DNA of 64,000 bases from Acheta domesticus. Its lineage: Eukaryota; Arthropoda; Insecta; Orthoptera; Gryllidae. Positions 21,850 through 30,791 of the stretch are shown here, piece after piece (within the stretch, counting starts at the first letter, position 1; every line of letters starts with the position of its first letter). Location: assembly GCA_031308135.1 (NCBI GenBank), contig JAHLJT010003656.1, forward strand, positions 52,305,665 to 52,369,664. The letters run 5' to 3'. Below the pieces are notes generated by a model. That model was not told the DNA's origin, did no database searches, and saw nothing but the letters and a program-made list of their open reading frames with translations. A program made the position numbers and the translations under genes.

Positions 21850-24800
21850 GTGAGTGCAGTGTGGACACACGGATGAAGACATCCTGGTGCGCTTAAATAC
21901 ATCATCAAATACCAGGTCTACGGTAATTGATGATGTACAATTTAAGGTTCCTTTATTTTTTATTCAGTATTTTAAATCTAGCGCCAATATTATAAATAAA
22001 ATAAATAAAATTGGTGAAAACACTGCCGTAAAAAAGTTATGGTGACATACGACGGTCTTTTCTAGCACATGCTATAATGGGAAAGGATAGAACGTTTCAT
22101 TTCTTCCATGTAGTTTATTGATATAAAATGGATTGATATCGAAAGAAGTTTAACGAACTTCCTGTGCGCGTTAAAAATATAATAGAATTATAATATGAAC
22201 AATTTCATAATTTAAATCAATTGTCATTGGTATCAGGAATTGTAGTGAAAGGAATTTTTAAGGTTGCTACCGGGATAAACATTGAATCGTCTGGCAACGC
22301 TGGGTAGTGCCAGCGGCGTGGCTTGCGCGCGGGCTTTTGTCCTGAGACCTTCACACCATCTTACGTAGTTTCCAAGCACGGATATATGTAGGTGGATTCT
22401 GGAATAGAGTGGGTAAATTGGTCAACGAACAGTACATAGGACAAAGAACTCTTTCGAGGAAAGTTTTACATTTGGACAAGGAACACTTTCGTGATTTTGT
22501 TTGTATTTAGACAACTAACACCTCAAAGAAAAATCACAATAAAAAGATATGTTGTTGGTTGGATTAACTGAACTGCCAGATGTGAAGGAATTATGAAACG
22601 CAACTTGATATAGAGTTTGAATACTGATATTTTTTTTGAGTAATTTGGAAAGTATTAGAACCTTTGAACCACTATCATAGTAATTTAACTGCAAGAGAGG
22701 TAGCCTTCTTGGGAACTCTACTCGAAATACAGCGGCGTTCCTTGAAAAATGATTCACAAGTATAATGCTAAAATTCAAAAACATCATAAAAAATACGACT
22801 TATTTCTCTATGGTACACTGACGACTTTGTAGGTGCAACATGAATCCACGAAAGAAATGCTGATCTCTGTCCGTGAAATAACGATTTATTTGTCACCCAG
22901 AAGCATCGGTGTAGTTTCATAAATGCAGACTTATTTCACCTAGAAAGTAATTTTTTATCGTTTCTCCTTCAAATCCCATTTTCGCTTTTTTAAGTTTTAA
23001 CAATATTCCAGAAAAGCTATTATATATTTCTTTAATGAATACGGTTCATTACATTAGGAATACATATAGTGTCCACACGAAATAATACGTTCTGCATATG
23101 ATTTCATCTTCTTAAGACAGTCATCATTAGGGGATGGTTTTTAGTGAAATGTCATTAGTTTACACATTAATTTTCTGACATGACAAAAGGAAATGGCCCA
23201 TTTTTATATGACATCTTTCTGTATTTTTGTCTATTTCGACTGAGTTACTTTTTTACCTTTTCCAGTCATTTTTACAGCATTTTTGCTGATTTGTATCGAA
23301 TTTAATATCTTTTTAATGGTTCTTGCTTCAAATGATATTTATGAAATGCAACAAATTTTCTCCACAGTATTCCGGAGTAGTCTATTTCTTCGGTCAGAAA
23401 TTGTAATGTCAGCCTTTGTGTGGATGTAATCTAAGGTTCCTATGACGTCTAAGAGCGCCGTTACCGGGTCGGCGGATTTTGCGATAACTAAAGACAAAGA
23501 TCTCCTGCTAAAGTACAGTCCAAACCAAACGTTTGTAAGCGGAGTTCACTTGAAAAAAAGGAAGAATCCCCGATTACATCAGTAACATCTAAAAACTTAA
23601 GTTATTCATCTGAACTGGGTTTCATCAATTTTTTACGTCATTTTTCTTTGCTTTTAGGGCGTTTTTTAAAACGTTTTAAGAGCATTTTATTAATATTTTT
23701 TGTGGATGTTTTAGGTCATCAAAATCAGCCCCCTTGTCATCATCTCATAAACCTATGAGGAGCTCTTGTCTTAATCTGTGCAGTACAATAATACTTTTAT
23801 TTGTGAAAGACTTCCGGGTGCCTAGTAATAACACCGCTAGAAAGTCGAGCCATGGGGTTTCCCCCTTGCTGGAGAGCTGGCGCCAGTGATCTCAACACAA
23901 TAACTGGATGCACAACTGCAATGCTTTGAAGTGCTGAAAATCGTGACGGTCGTTTTTCGTTAGGTTGGCTGCGGTAAACGTCTTCCTACAGACTTTCTTA
24001 CGAGTGAAATGTGGCTTGTGTGTTGATAGCGATGCTTACAATCGTCTCTGTCAAAGAAAATGCCAAAAGCAATCGGTTGTAAAGAACGCTAACAAACTGT
24101 AAACTAGATGTGAATGTTGTTAGAGGAGACATTTAGCCATTACTTTTATAATATTTTTTTATGTTTTCAACGACTATTATTTGCTACAAGTCCATCTAAC
24201 AAAATTATTAAAGATAAGCAAACCAAGAACACTCCCCTCCGTTAATGTTAAAAAAGTTTCCAAGAAATGAAAGATTGGATCTTGTTTAAGTATTGTAGGT
24301 AAATTGAAATTTCAAAACTATATTAAATATTGATTACTTTCAACTTTTTTTAAGTTCTAGTGAACATGAAAGAGAATAAATGATTAAAATTGGAATGAGA
24401 CACTTTTCCTGCTATTTGGTTCTATGCTGGGCAAAACAGACATTGACCATCATGGTGGTCCGTCACGATTTCTGAGCACAGAATGGTGTCTCCAGTCTAC
24501 TCTAGAGCTCGCTGGGTGAACATGACCGGCCGCAAGGTGGCCCCTCCACGTTTCAATACTCCTTGCGGGCGCGACATTCCAACCAGCTGCTGCGACAGCA
24601 GACACCGGCGCGGCTGCAACGGGGTGGGAGCAGCGGCGCTTCTCCGCATTTGCGGAGGAACTGTCACATGAGGAATTCTCAACTTTCCGCACACTAGATA
24701 ATCACAGATTTAAAAGTGTTTTATGTGTACTATCCATTCAATCTATTAAATATTTTTCAAATGCACAGAGTGTTGTCTCCTCCAGAGCTCGCTGGCTGGC

Positions 24801-25300
24801 GCTGAGCGCGTGGCGAGGCGGGCAGCGGGAGCGGCGACTTCCTTGCCAGCGCTCGGGCCAAAGGCCGGCGCAAATTGGATGAGGGGGCGGGGCGGGGCAA
24901 TTTCAAAAGCAATTTGCACGTCAATGGCGCGCATTGTGCAGAAAAATTAGAACGAGGAAGGGCGCCCAGAAGGTGACACGGCCTCACCTGCGCCGGGGTT
25001 TGTCCCCCTCACCGCCGCTTTTGAACACTTTTTGAAGGCTTAGCGACCTCTGGTTGAGTCACCATACACATTGTTAAACGTCTACGAGCATTCATCTGGA
25101 ATGCACAAGTAGACATGGCAGGAACCAGGTGCGAATCTTAGCCTCTCGTGAAACCATCTCAGCATCTCACATTAATTTTTCAATGACTCCATTTATGAAA
25201 TTTTTTGGATATTTTTTCATTAATACTTTTTAAATTCTCTTAATATATTTCAGTGTATGAAAACTATTTCCGATGTTGACTTATCGATGAATTGAAAGAA
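21850..25300. other. Intron, mostly featureless; GC-rich block 24480-25020
   Basis: 21850-24470 is AT-rich without a supported feature. Between about 24480 and 25020 are two GC-rich patches with overlapping frames on both strands but no recognisable protein. The phrase C-C-AGAGCTCGCTGG occurs in both (near 24503 and 24781), suggesting a duplicated repeat fragment. Confidence 0.4.
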
Positions 25301-25312
25301 AAACAGGGATGT

Positions 25313-25530
25313 GAATGATCTTGGCTGTCCAGGTGATGCCGCATCGAAGGCTGTGTTGCCGATATTTCGACCATCTTGTCGTGGTCTTCCGCAGGGCTGG
25401 TTACCCGTCGCAGACCAGCCCTGAGGTGGACCACGACAAGATGGTCGAAACACAGCCTTGGACGCGGCGTCACCCGGACAGCCAAGGTCCTTCACGTGAT
25501 TGTGGCCACGGAAGCCTACGACCTGGCGAC
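25313..25530 (+). mobile_element. Palindromic retroelement-like insertion with perfect 12-bp TSD
   Basis: The 12-bp repeat AAACAGGGATGT lies on both sides (25301-25312 and 25531-25542). Between them is an imperfect palindrome: an arm at about 25317-25401 (CTTGGCTGTCC ... GGGCTGGT) and its complement at 25414-25488 (ACCAGCCC ... GGACAGCCAAG). A solo arm of the same family lies at 27871-27985. The arm consensus contains a CTGAGGA...GAAAC arrangement resembling a hammerhead ribozyme core, as known from Penelope-like elements. The variable-length duplication favours retroposition. The right TSD ends 11 nt before the splice acceptor of the next CCAPR exon. Confidence 0.75.
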
Positions 25531-25553
25531 AAACAGGGATGTTTGTGGCTCAG

Positions 25554-25745
25554 GGCACACGCAGTGCTGGATCGACTTCCCCGAGCAGTGGCAGTGGCAG
25601 CTGTACATGACGCTGGTGGCGGCGCTGCTCTTCGTGTTCCCGGCCATCATCATCTCCTTCTGCTACACCGTCATCGTCTTCACCATCTGGAGCAAGAGCA
25701 AGCTGCTCACGCCGTCGGGCCGCCCGCGCGGCGCCACGCGCAACA
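25554..25745 (+). CDS. CCAPR: CCAP receptor exon: ECL2, TM5, start of ICL3
   Basis: The acceptor TTTGTGGCTCAG ends at 25553 and a consensus donor |GTGAGT starts at 25746. The 192 nt enter by completing Gly (G|GG) and leave in phase 1. The residues G-H-T-Q-C-W-I-D-F carry the extracellular-loop-2 cysteine that pairs with the TM3 cysteine. Next come W-Q-L-Y-M-T-L-V-A-A-L-L-F-V-F-P-A-I-I-I-S-F (first part of TM5, with its Pro; residues split here by description), C-Y-T-V-I-V-F-T-I-W, and the loop-3 start S-K-S-K-L-L-T-P-S-G. An in-frame alternative donor (GGG|GTGAAA) at 25784 would extend the exon by 38 nt and leave phase 0. A palindromic insertion has separated the old branch-point region from this acceptor. 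Confidence 0.94.
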
Positions 25746-26047
25746 GTGAGTGCTCGCTCCTGCTCACACGTCTTGCTCGCGGGGTGAAAGCCCTTAAGCC
25801 AAAAATCTTAGTTTGGAGAAAACGACGGTTAGATTATTGAGCCCTCGCTTTTTCCTACGCTCAACGCATATTTCACATTTAAGGAGGCAGCATTTGAATT
25901 AGGTCATTTTACTAAAATAAAATAGAGATACTTAACTTGTAGTTTCAGTACCTAACCCAATTTCGCCAAAACTTGACTTAAGAACTTTTACACCGTGACC
26001 ACAGAAATGACTGACACAGGTCGCGGAAGCCTAGCCCTTTGCACTAG

Positions 26048-26500
26048 TAAGCAACGCGCATATAACACCTGCCACAGCTCGTATGGCATGTCAGAGATGC
26101 CACGAGGACAATGGCTACTAGCTCGTAGCAATATGTAATGTGACACGTCCTACAACTCATAGGGCATGTCTCAGACGCCACACCAAAATCCCCAATTAAC
26201 TCGATGGCATGGCACAGACGCCCACATATTTTTCTGGTATGTAAAATAAAGTTTTCGTGGTTGACTAGATAGATCCTGTCTACTATTCTGTTTCTAAACA
26301 ATGTTGACGCAATAATGTGAAAAGGAGCTGGATCGGGGGAGTGCCGAGTATGGGCTTCGAGCTGTGCAGCCTTTTTCCATTGTCCTCCTAGACGAGTTGC
26401 AGGAGATCGTAGTGCTGAGAAACCTCCGAACGCAGAGATCATTCGTGGGTGGCATGTCACACATGACCTACGAGTGCAAAGGGCTAGGACAGGCTCTCGA
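26048..26500 (+). repeat. Dispersed repeat R, copy 1, with internal GGCATG(T)C sub-repeats
   Basis: It matches 52318-52755 in the same orientation over about 440 bp (for example TAGATAGATCCTGTCTACTA, AATGTTGACGCAATAATGTG and GGCTTCGAGCTGTGCAGCC). Inside, a motif near CA.CTCGTAGGGCATG.C.CAGACGCCAC recurs three or more times at a spacing of roughly 75 bp. No coding evidence; family unknown. Confidence 0.7.
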
Positions 26501-26579
26501 TGCCCGAGAAACGCACGTTTCCACTGCAATGGCGGCCTTCGAAGTCCCCCGCGCCTTCAGTGAGTTCCAACGCCTCTGA

Positions 26580-27061
26580 CCGGGAGAGGTGGCTCAGGGC
26601 GTCAACTGATGGCACTGCAGTCCCTCTGGCCGGGAGGTCGTAGTTTGGATTTTCGTCACTAGCTACTGAGCTAGGTCGAATTCAGTCGCTGTCTGGAGGA
26701 GAATTCTAGCGGCCGCCTGCTCTGATTGGTAGTTTTCCGTGGTTTCTCCGATCAACACCAGGCGAATGCTGCAGCAGTAACCTAACGGACAGTCCACGGA
26801 CCGCGCGCGATCTTTCCTTCCTCTTCCTTGTCCTATCCTCACCCCTTACACTAACATGCACTACACTACCACACATGCCGGGAGACCGGTCGGGAGCTTA
26901 GAGTATGTTCCGGCTAGGGATGTGTCCCGTTGGTGGGAGATACCTGGTTGGGGGAAACCCCGCTAGCCGACGGTAGATCGGCGCCTGATCTCGTCATCTA
27001 GCGGGGAAAGATCACCGCCACCGCCCAATGAAAAAGCATGCCCTACACTTACGGGACTAAC
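26580..27061 (+). mobile_element. SINE-C, near full-length copy
   Basis: The head GGGAGAGGTGGCTCAGGGCG is A-box-like and is followed by a degenerate B box (TAGTTTGGATTTT). About 480 bp align with the reverse-oriented copy at 53600-54033, and pieces occur at 2898, 3500, 46683 and 47695. The body includes GCTAGGTCGAATTCA, CGAATGCTGCAGCAGTA, GAGATACCTGGTTGGG and CTTACGGGACTAAC. It ends right at the CCAPR loop-3 exon: ACTAAC at 27056-27061 lies 18 nt before the AG, the position expected for a splicing branch point. The native 3' tail of the SINE is missing here. Confidence 0.75.
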
Positions 27062-27078
27062 GATCTCTGTGGTTGCAG

Positions 27079-27193
27079 GCGAGCGGCGCGCGCCTGCGCC
27101 AGGACGAGCAGGACAGCCGGCGCGCGTCCTCGCGCGGGCTCATCCCGCGCGCCAAGATCAAGACCGTCAAGATGACCTTCGTCATCGTCTTCG
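27079..27193 (+). CDS. CCAPR: CCAP receptor exon: ICL3 and start of TM6
   Basis: The acceptor GTGGTTGCAG ends at 27078 and the donor TTCG|GTGAGT starts at 27194. The 115 nt read A-S-G-A-R-L-R-Q-D-E-Q-D, then S-R-R-A-S-S-R-G-L-I-P-R-A-K-I-K-T-V-K-M, then T-F-V-I-V-F (TM6). The R-R-A-S-S-R-G, R-A-K and K-T-V-K-M-T segments are hallmark CCAPR loop-3 sequence. The exon enters in phase 0, whereas the preceding exon's consensus donor leaves phase 1, so direct joining breaks the frame. Possible explanations are use of the GTGAAA donor at 25784, a missed microexon, or a one-base indel error in this very GC-rich start. It leaves phase 1, matching exon 42506-42686. SINE-C abuts its acceptor. Confidence 0.88.
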
Positions 27194-27270
27194 GTGAGTC
27201 TCTTTCTTCATCCGGGCTCCTTTCATACATTGTGGGTTGGCCTCTTTGTGTGTGCGTGTGTCGTCCCGAG

Positions 27271-27327
27271 GGCTCATCCCGCGCGCCAAGATCAAGCCCG
27301 TCAAGATGACCTTCGTCATTGTCTTCG
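27271..27327 (+). CDS. CCAPR: Partial tandem copy of the CCAPR ICL3/TM6 exon
   Basis: 27270-27337 repeats 27136-27203 (offset 134) with two differences inside the coding part: ACC to CCC (Thr to Pro in K-T-V-K, giving K-P-V-K) and a silent ATC to ATT. The donor GTGAGTCT is retained. The copy gained an AG just before it (GTCCCGAG|GG), preceded by a T-rich stretch. Spliced there, it starts with two bases that complete the phase-1 end of exon 25554-25745, giving ...N-R-L-I-P-R-A-K-I-K-P-V-K-M. It also leaves phase 1. It could be a mutually exclusive exon with a shorter loop 3, or simply an untranscribed duplication scar. Confidence 0.5.
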
Positions 27328-27479
27328 GTGAGTCTTTTGCTTCACAACACCTCCTTAATTCCTGCATTCGGTAAGTTGAGTTAACCAAGTTTGAGATACA
27401 TGGAAATGCATTAAAATAAATGAAATCAACAATGGAACAAATTGTCGTGAAGACATACATGGGAGGGAGTATGTGACGG

Positions 27480-27780
27480 GAGAAATATGAACGCCGGGTT
27501 CAGTATTAACAGTGGTTTATTTTAAGCCCTGGTTGCAAGTCCATGGTTACAGAGGCTCCGCAGCCCAGCACTCGGTCGGTCGTCGCCTTGAGGAGGGTGG
27601 GGGAGAGGTGGTAGGCGGCGGCGGGAAAGGCGGTAGTGGGGGCTGATAGGGTGGCGGTGGGTCGCTCGGTTCGGCCTCGCGTCCATTCCCGTCTCGGTCA
27701 ACTCGAAGGCAACCGCAGAACGGGTACGCCGGCGATCACTACCGCGCCCACGAAGAGCGGTCAACAAGCGACAACTTAGT
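27480..27780. other. GC-rich island in intron
   Basis: A GC-rich block with GGTGG/GGCGG-rich runs begins after TATGTGACGGGAGAAATATG. It could be part of an LTR or a simple GC-rich repeat. No recognisable frame. Confidence 0.3.
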
Positions 27781-27870
27781 AGTACTTACGTAATTGGGCA
27801 TTTTGTTTGATAGGCGGCCTACACCGATTGGCGCTCTTTCGCCAGTGGATGAGGTAGTGGGGTGAAGTCG

Positions 27871-27985
27871 TAGGCTTCCGCGCCGGAGTCATGTGGATGA
27901 TCTTGGCTGTCCGGGTGACGCCGCGTCGAAGACTGTGTTGCCGACGTGTCGACCATCTTATCGTGGTCTTCCTCAAGGCTGGGGA
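27871..27985 (-). repeat. Solo arm of the palindromic element of 25313-25530
   Basis: It contains GATCTTGGCTGTCCGGGTGA, CGCCGCGTCGAAG, TGTGTTGCCGACGTGTCGAC, CATCTTATCGTGGTCTTCC, nearly matching each arm at 25.3-25.5 kb. Its continuation 'taggcttccgcgcc.gagtc' matches the sequence right of the palindrome (GGAAGCCTACGAC) in reverse. Mutated at two core positions of the hammerhead-like motif. Confidence 0.7.
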
Positions 27986-28070
27986 GAAATTTGATACATT
28001 TTTCTAGAAGAATTCTATGATTTACATTATCGAAAGCTTGTGAAAAGTCAAAGAATATGGCTGGGAGAGA
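27980..28070 (-). pseudogene. Non-LTR retrotransposon reverse-transcriptase fragment
   Basis: On the minus strand the frame reads I-F-F-D-F-S-Q-A-F-D-N-V-N-H-R-I-L-L-E-K. This is the RT motif (D-x-S-x-A-F-D-x-V-x-H) of Jockey/CR1-type LINEs. Only about 30 residues survive, joined to the palindromic arm. Confidence 0.7.
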
Positions 28071-28340
28071 ACAGTGGAGAAAGTGGATGAAATCTCCAGA
28101 GCTAATGTAAGTGTTTGAGTTGCCGACAACTTCGGTGGCCGTACGCCATCTTTATATGCTGCGGGCTCAGTCCATTCCTACGGCAGCGGGGGTGGCGTGG
28201 CCCTTGTTCGGATCACTCGCAGGGGTGCGGGGGAGTGGTGAGCGGTCAGCCTGCACGTCTGGAAGCCATGCCCGCTCGGCCCGAGCGCAGTGAGAGCGGA
28301 AGCTGCCAGGGGCCCAGGGCGGCGGCTCACCACAAAAGTA

Positions 28341-28808
28341 TTGCAGTAAAGTATTCCAACTTCTTTGTATGTGTAGAAAACCCTTCAATTAGTCGTAGGT
28401 CACCCCTTTATGAAAATTTACAGAACTTTCAATTTTAAACATTTCTAAATTTACCATTAAATTTAGTTAAAATCATTAAATTACATTACATTACAATAAA
28501 AGCCATTACCATTCAATTGACCCTGTACAAAATGTCAATCTCTTAACCGCATCACCTCTCATCAAACCAAATGCATGACCACAGCCGTCCCTTCGGTTGC
28601 TTTCTTCCCTCTTCACCTAAATAATGAAGTCTGTGTTTGTTTTGTACACAGGGCATTCCAGAATGGTTTGGTGCATAGTTAAACCAGTATTGCAGAGAGT
28701 GAGATAGTTGAGAATGATTTGATCTAATTCTGAAAATACTTATTCTTTACGACTAATTGAAGAGTTTGTTACAAATTCAAAGAAGTTGGAATATATTTTA
28801 CTGCAGTT
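28341..28808. mobile_element. Foldback element with ~80-bp inverted arms
   Basis: The left arm (about 28341-28430: GCAGTAAAGTATTCCAACTT, CTTCAATTAGTCGTA) is the inverted complement of the right arm (about 28730-28808: TACGACTAATTGAAGAG, AAGTTGGAATATATTTTACT). About 300 bp of AT-rich DNA separate them. No coding capacity. Confidence 0.65.
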
Positions 28809-29154
28809 TGCTGGATTTATAATTATTTTCATGATTTGTTCCTTTGTAGATTATATTTAGTTTAATACATTTCCAAATCTCTGAAACTTTGTTAACTTTC
28901 GATGGATGCTGTAGATTCATAAATGCCATTGCTCATTTAGCTTGCAGATCAGCGACACCATTATCAAATATTTCTTGTTGAGGTCGTATCGTCTCTTTAA
29001 CGAAAGTTCTTGTATCGATTTACAATTTTATGTTTTATAACTTAAGTCATATCATAATCTGGTAAATTGCTTCATGTCCTTTCAAGTGTAGATTTATGAT
29101 CGTTGTTCTCCCATCTATTTATGTTACGTTTAGTACATGCTTATCTCTCGTATA

Positions 29155-29690
29155 CAGTGGCGGGATCCAGGGGTGACAAGAGGGGGCAACTGCCCCCTCC
29201 TAATCTTGGGACAATATTATGAAAAATATATTTAGACATTTCATTTCGCAGATCTTCAAATTTATATTATAAAAGATATTCTTGTTTGCGTATTTTGAAA
29301 AGATATTAATAATAATTAAGCCAACAATATTTTTATTAAGCTCAGCTCATAACATACATTAATAAATAGGTGCACTTTAGTTCAATAATATAAAACGCGC
29401 TGGATAATGTTTAGCGATTCTGTGAATATCCCTTATTAATATATCTTTCTTTTATATTTTGCTTTTGAATAAAATGTTTAAACAGTTTCCTGTCTAAAAT
29501 CATGAGTCATAACTACAACCCAAATGTTTTTGACATGTCATATTTTTACTTTCTCGCTACGGAGTAGAGAGGAAGTTATATAATGCTGCGTGAGAAAAGC
29601 GGCCAACTTTCGGCAGAAAACTCTTATTACAGGACCCTGACCACGAAAATTATTTACTTTGTAATGAGTTTTACAAAAAAATGGTGACGG
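29155..29690. repeat. hAT-like terminus and dispersed repeat
   Basis: CAGTGGCGGGATCCAGGGGT at 29157 has the look of a hAT terminal repeat, but I found no matching right end. At 29560-29690 a segment (TTTCTCGCTACGGAGTAGAG, TGCTGCGTGAGAAAAGCGGC) matches 39700-39835 in reverse. The rest of 28809-30780 is AT-rich with no supported gene. Confidence 0.4.
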
Positions 29691-30791
29691 AGATGTGTTA
29701 ATTCCGAGGAAAGTTGTTTAAATAGTAGAGGAAAGTACCCAAACCCGGACCCAGTTCCTAATGCGAGCCCCTTGATTTGCTGCTCTGTAGAGTGCTGTTG
29801 CCTATTGGAAACGCATTAAAATTGTTACGTAGTTGTTTCCAGGCAGTAGCCCTGTCAAGCTGTAGTGTCTTCAACTTAACTTGTTGCCGGACAGTCGGCC
29901 AGTAATGCGAACAGAGAAAAGCATTGTTTTTTCAAGTGATTATTCTCAGTTGTCCGATTTCAAATCTTCTAACCATTTCATTATTTTGAAGGGGAAATTA
30001 GAAGCTACTTATGTATGATATTTACTTTACTTACCTTGTTAAAATGTTATTGTCGTTTGGAATGTGAACACGCTGGTGCCTAACCGTAGATAAATAAAAA
30101 ATAAAATAAACTGTCGCCAAATAGTCGAGGAAATCACCAAACCCTAATGGAAAGGTGACCAAGGCCCTCAAAAGCATAACGAGCATTTGGCATATAGTAT
30201 TTGGTACGAATCGTTTTGGAAAACGTGAGCACTAGATTCCACAAAGCTAAATTCACTAGGGAGTGCGAGATTTCCACAACAGTTCTTTGAACTTTATCGA
30301 GTACAACCTAGGAATCTTTTATCCATTCTTAATATCTTTGTTTCGAGATCGTAAGAAAATAGAATTTAAAATGAAGTGTGTGGCGAGATATTTGATAAGA
30401 TAATGTGATAAGAAGTGATGTGAGAGAGCATGTTCATTTGATAACCGCGACGCGTCGTCTTGTTCTTTCCATTCAGAACTTATCGTAACCTTCTCCCCTC
30501 TTTTCAGAACAGGGCCTTAAATACTGACAGTTATGAAATTATAAAAGCTTTCAATCTTCTCTCTCGGGGAATGTCATTTAAAAAAATTGCAAATTATCTT
30601 CTCTTAGACAGGCAATTTACAATCTTATATGAAAATAGAACAAGATAATTCCCAATAATGCGAAAAATACGAAAAGCTAGTCGTGTCGAAAACCCGACGT
30701 CAATTTTAATCCAATGGGTATTTATTAACATAACATTCATTGCCATTGGAAACTATCCGAGAGGCATAATAAGTATTTACATGGTCATAAT

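Noticed and set aside
26521..26580. Microexon between the TM5 and loop-3 exons (GC-rich piece ending TTCA|GTGAGT)
   Set aside because: The AG sites I found before it give lengths divisible by three (15 or 51 nt), which do not fix the phase mismatch. The peptide does not resemble CCAPR loop 3.
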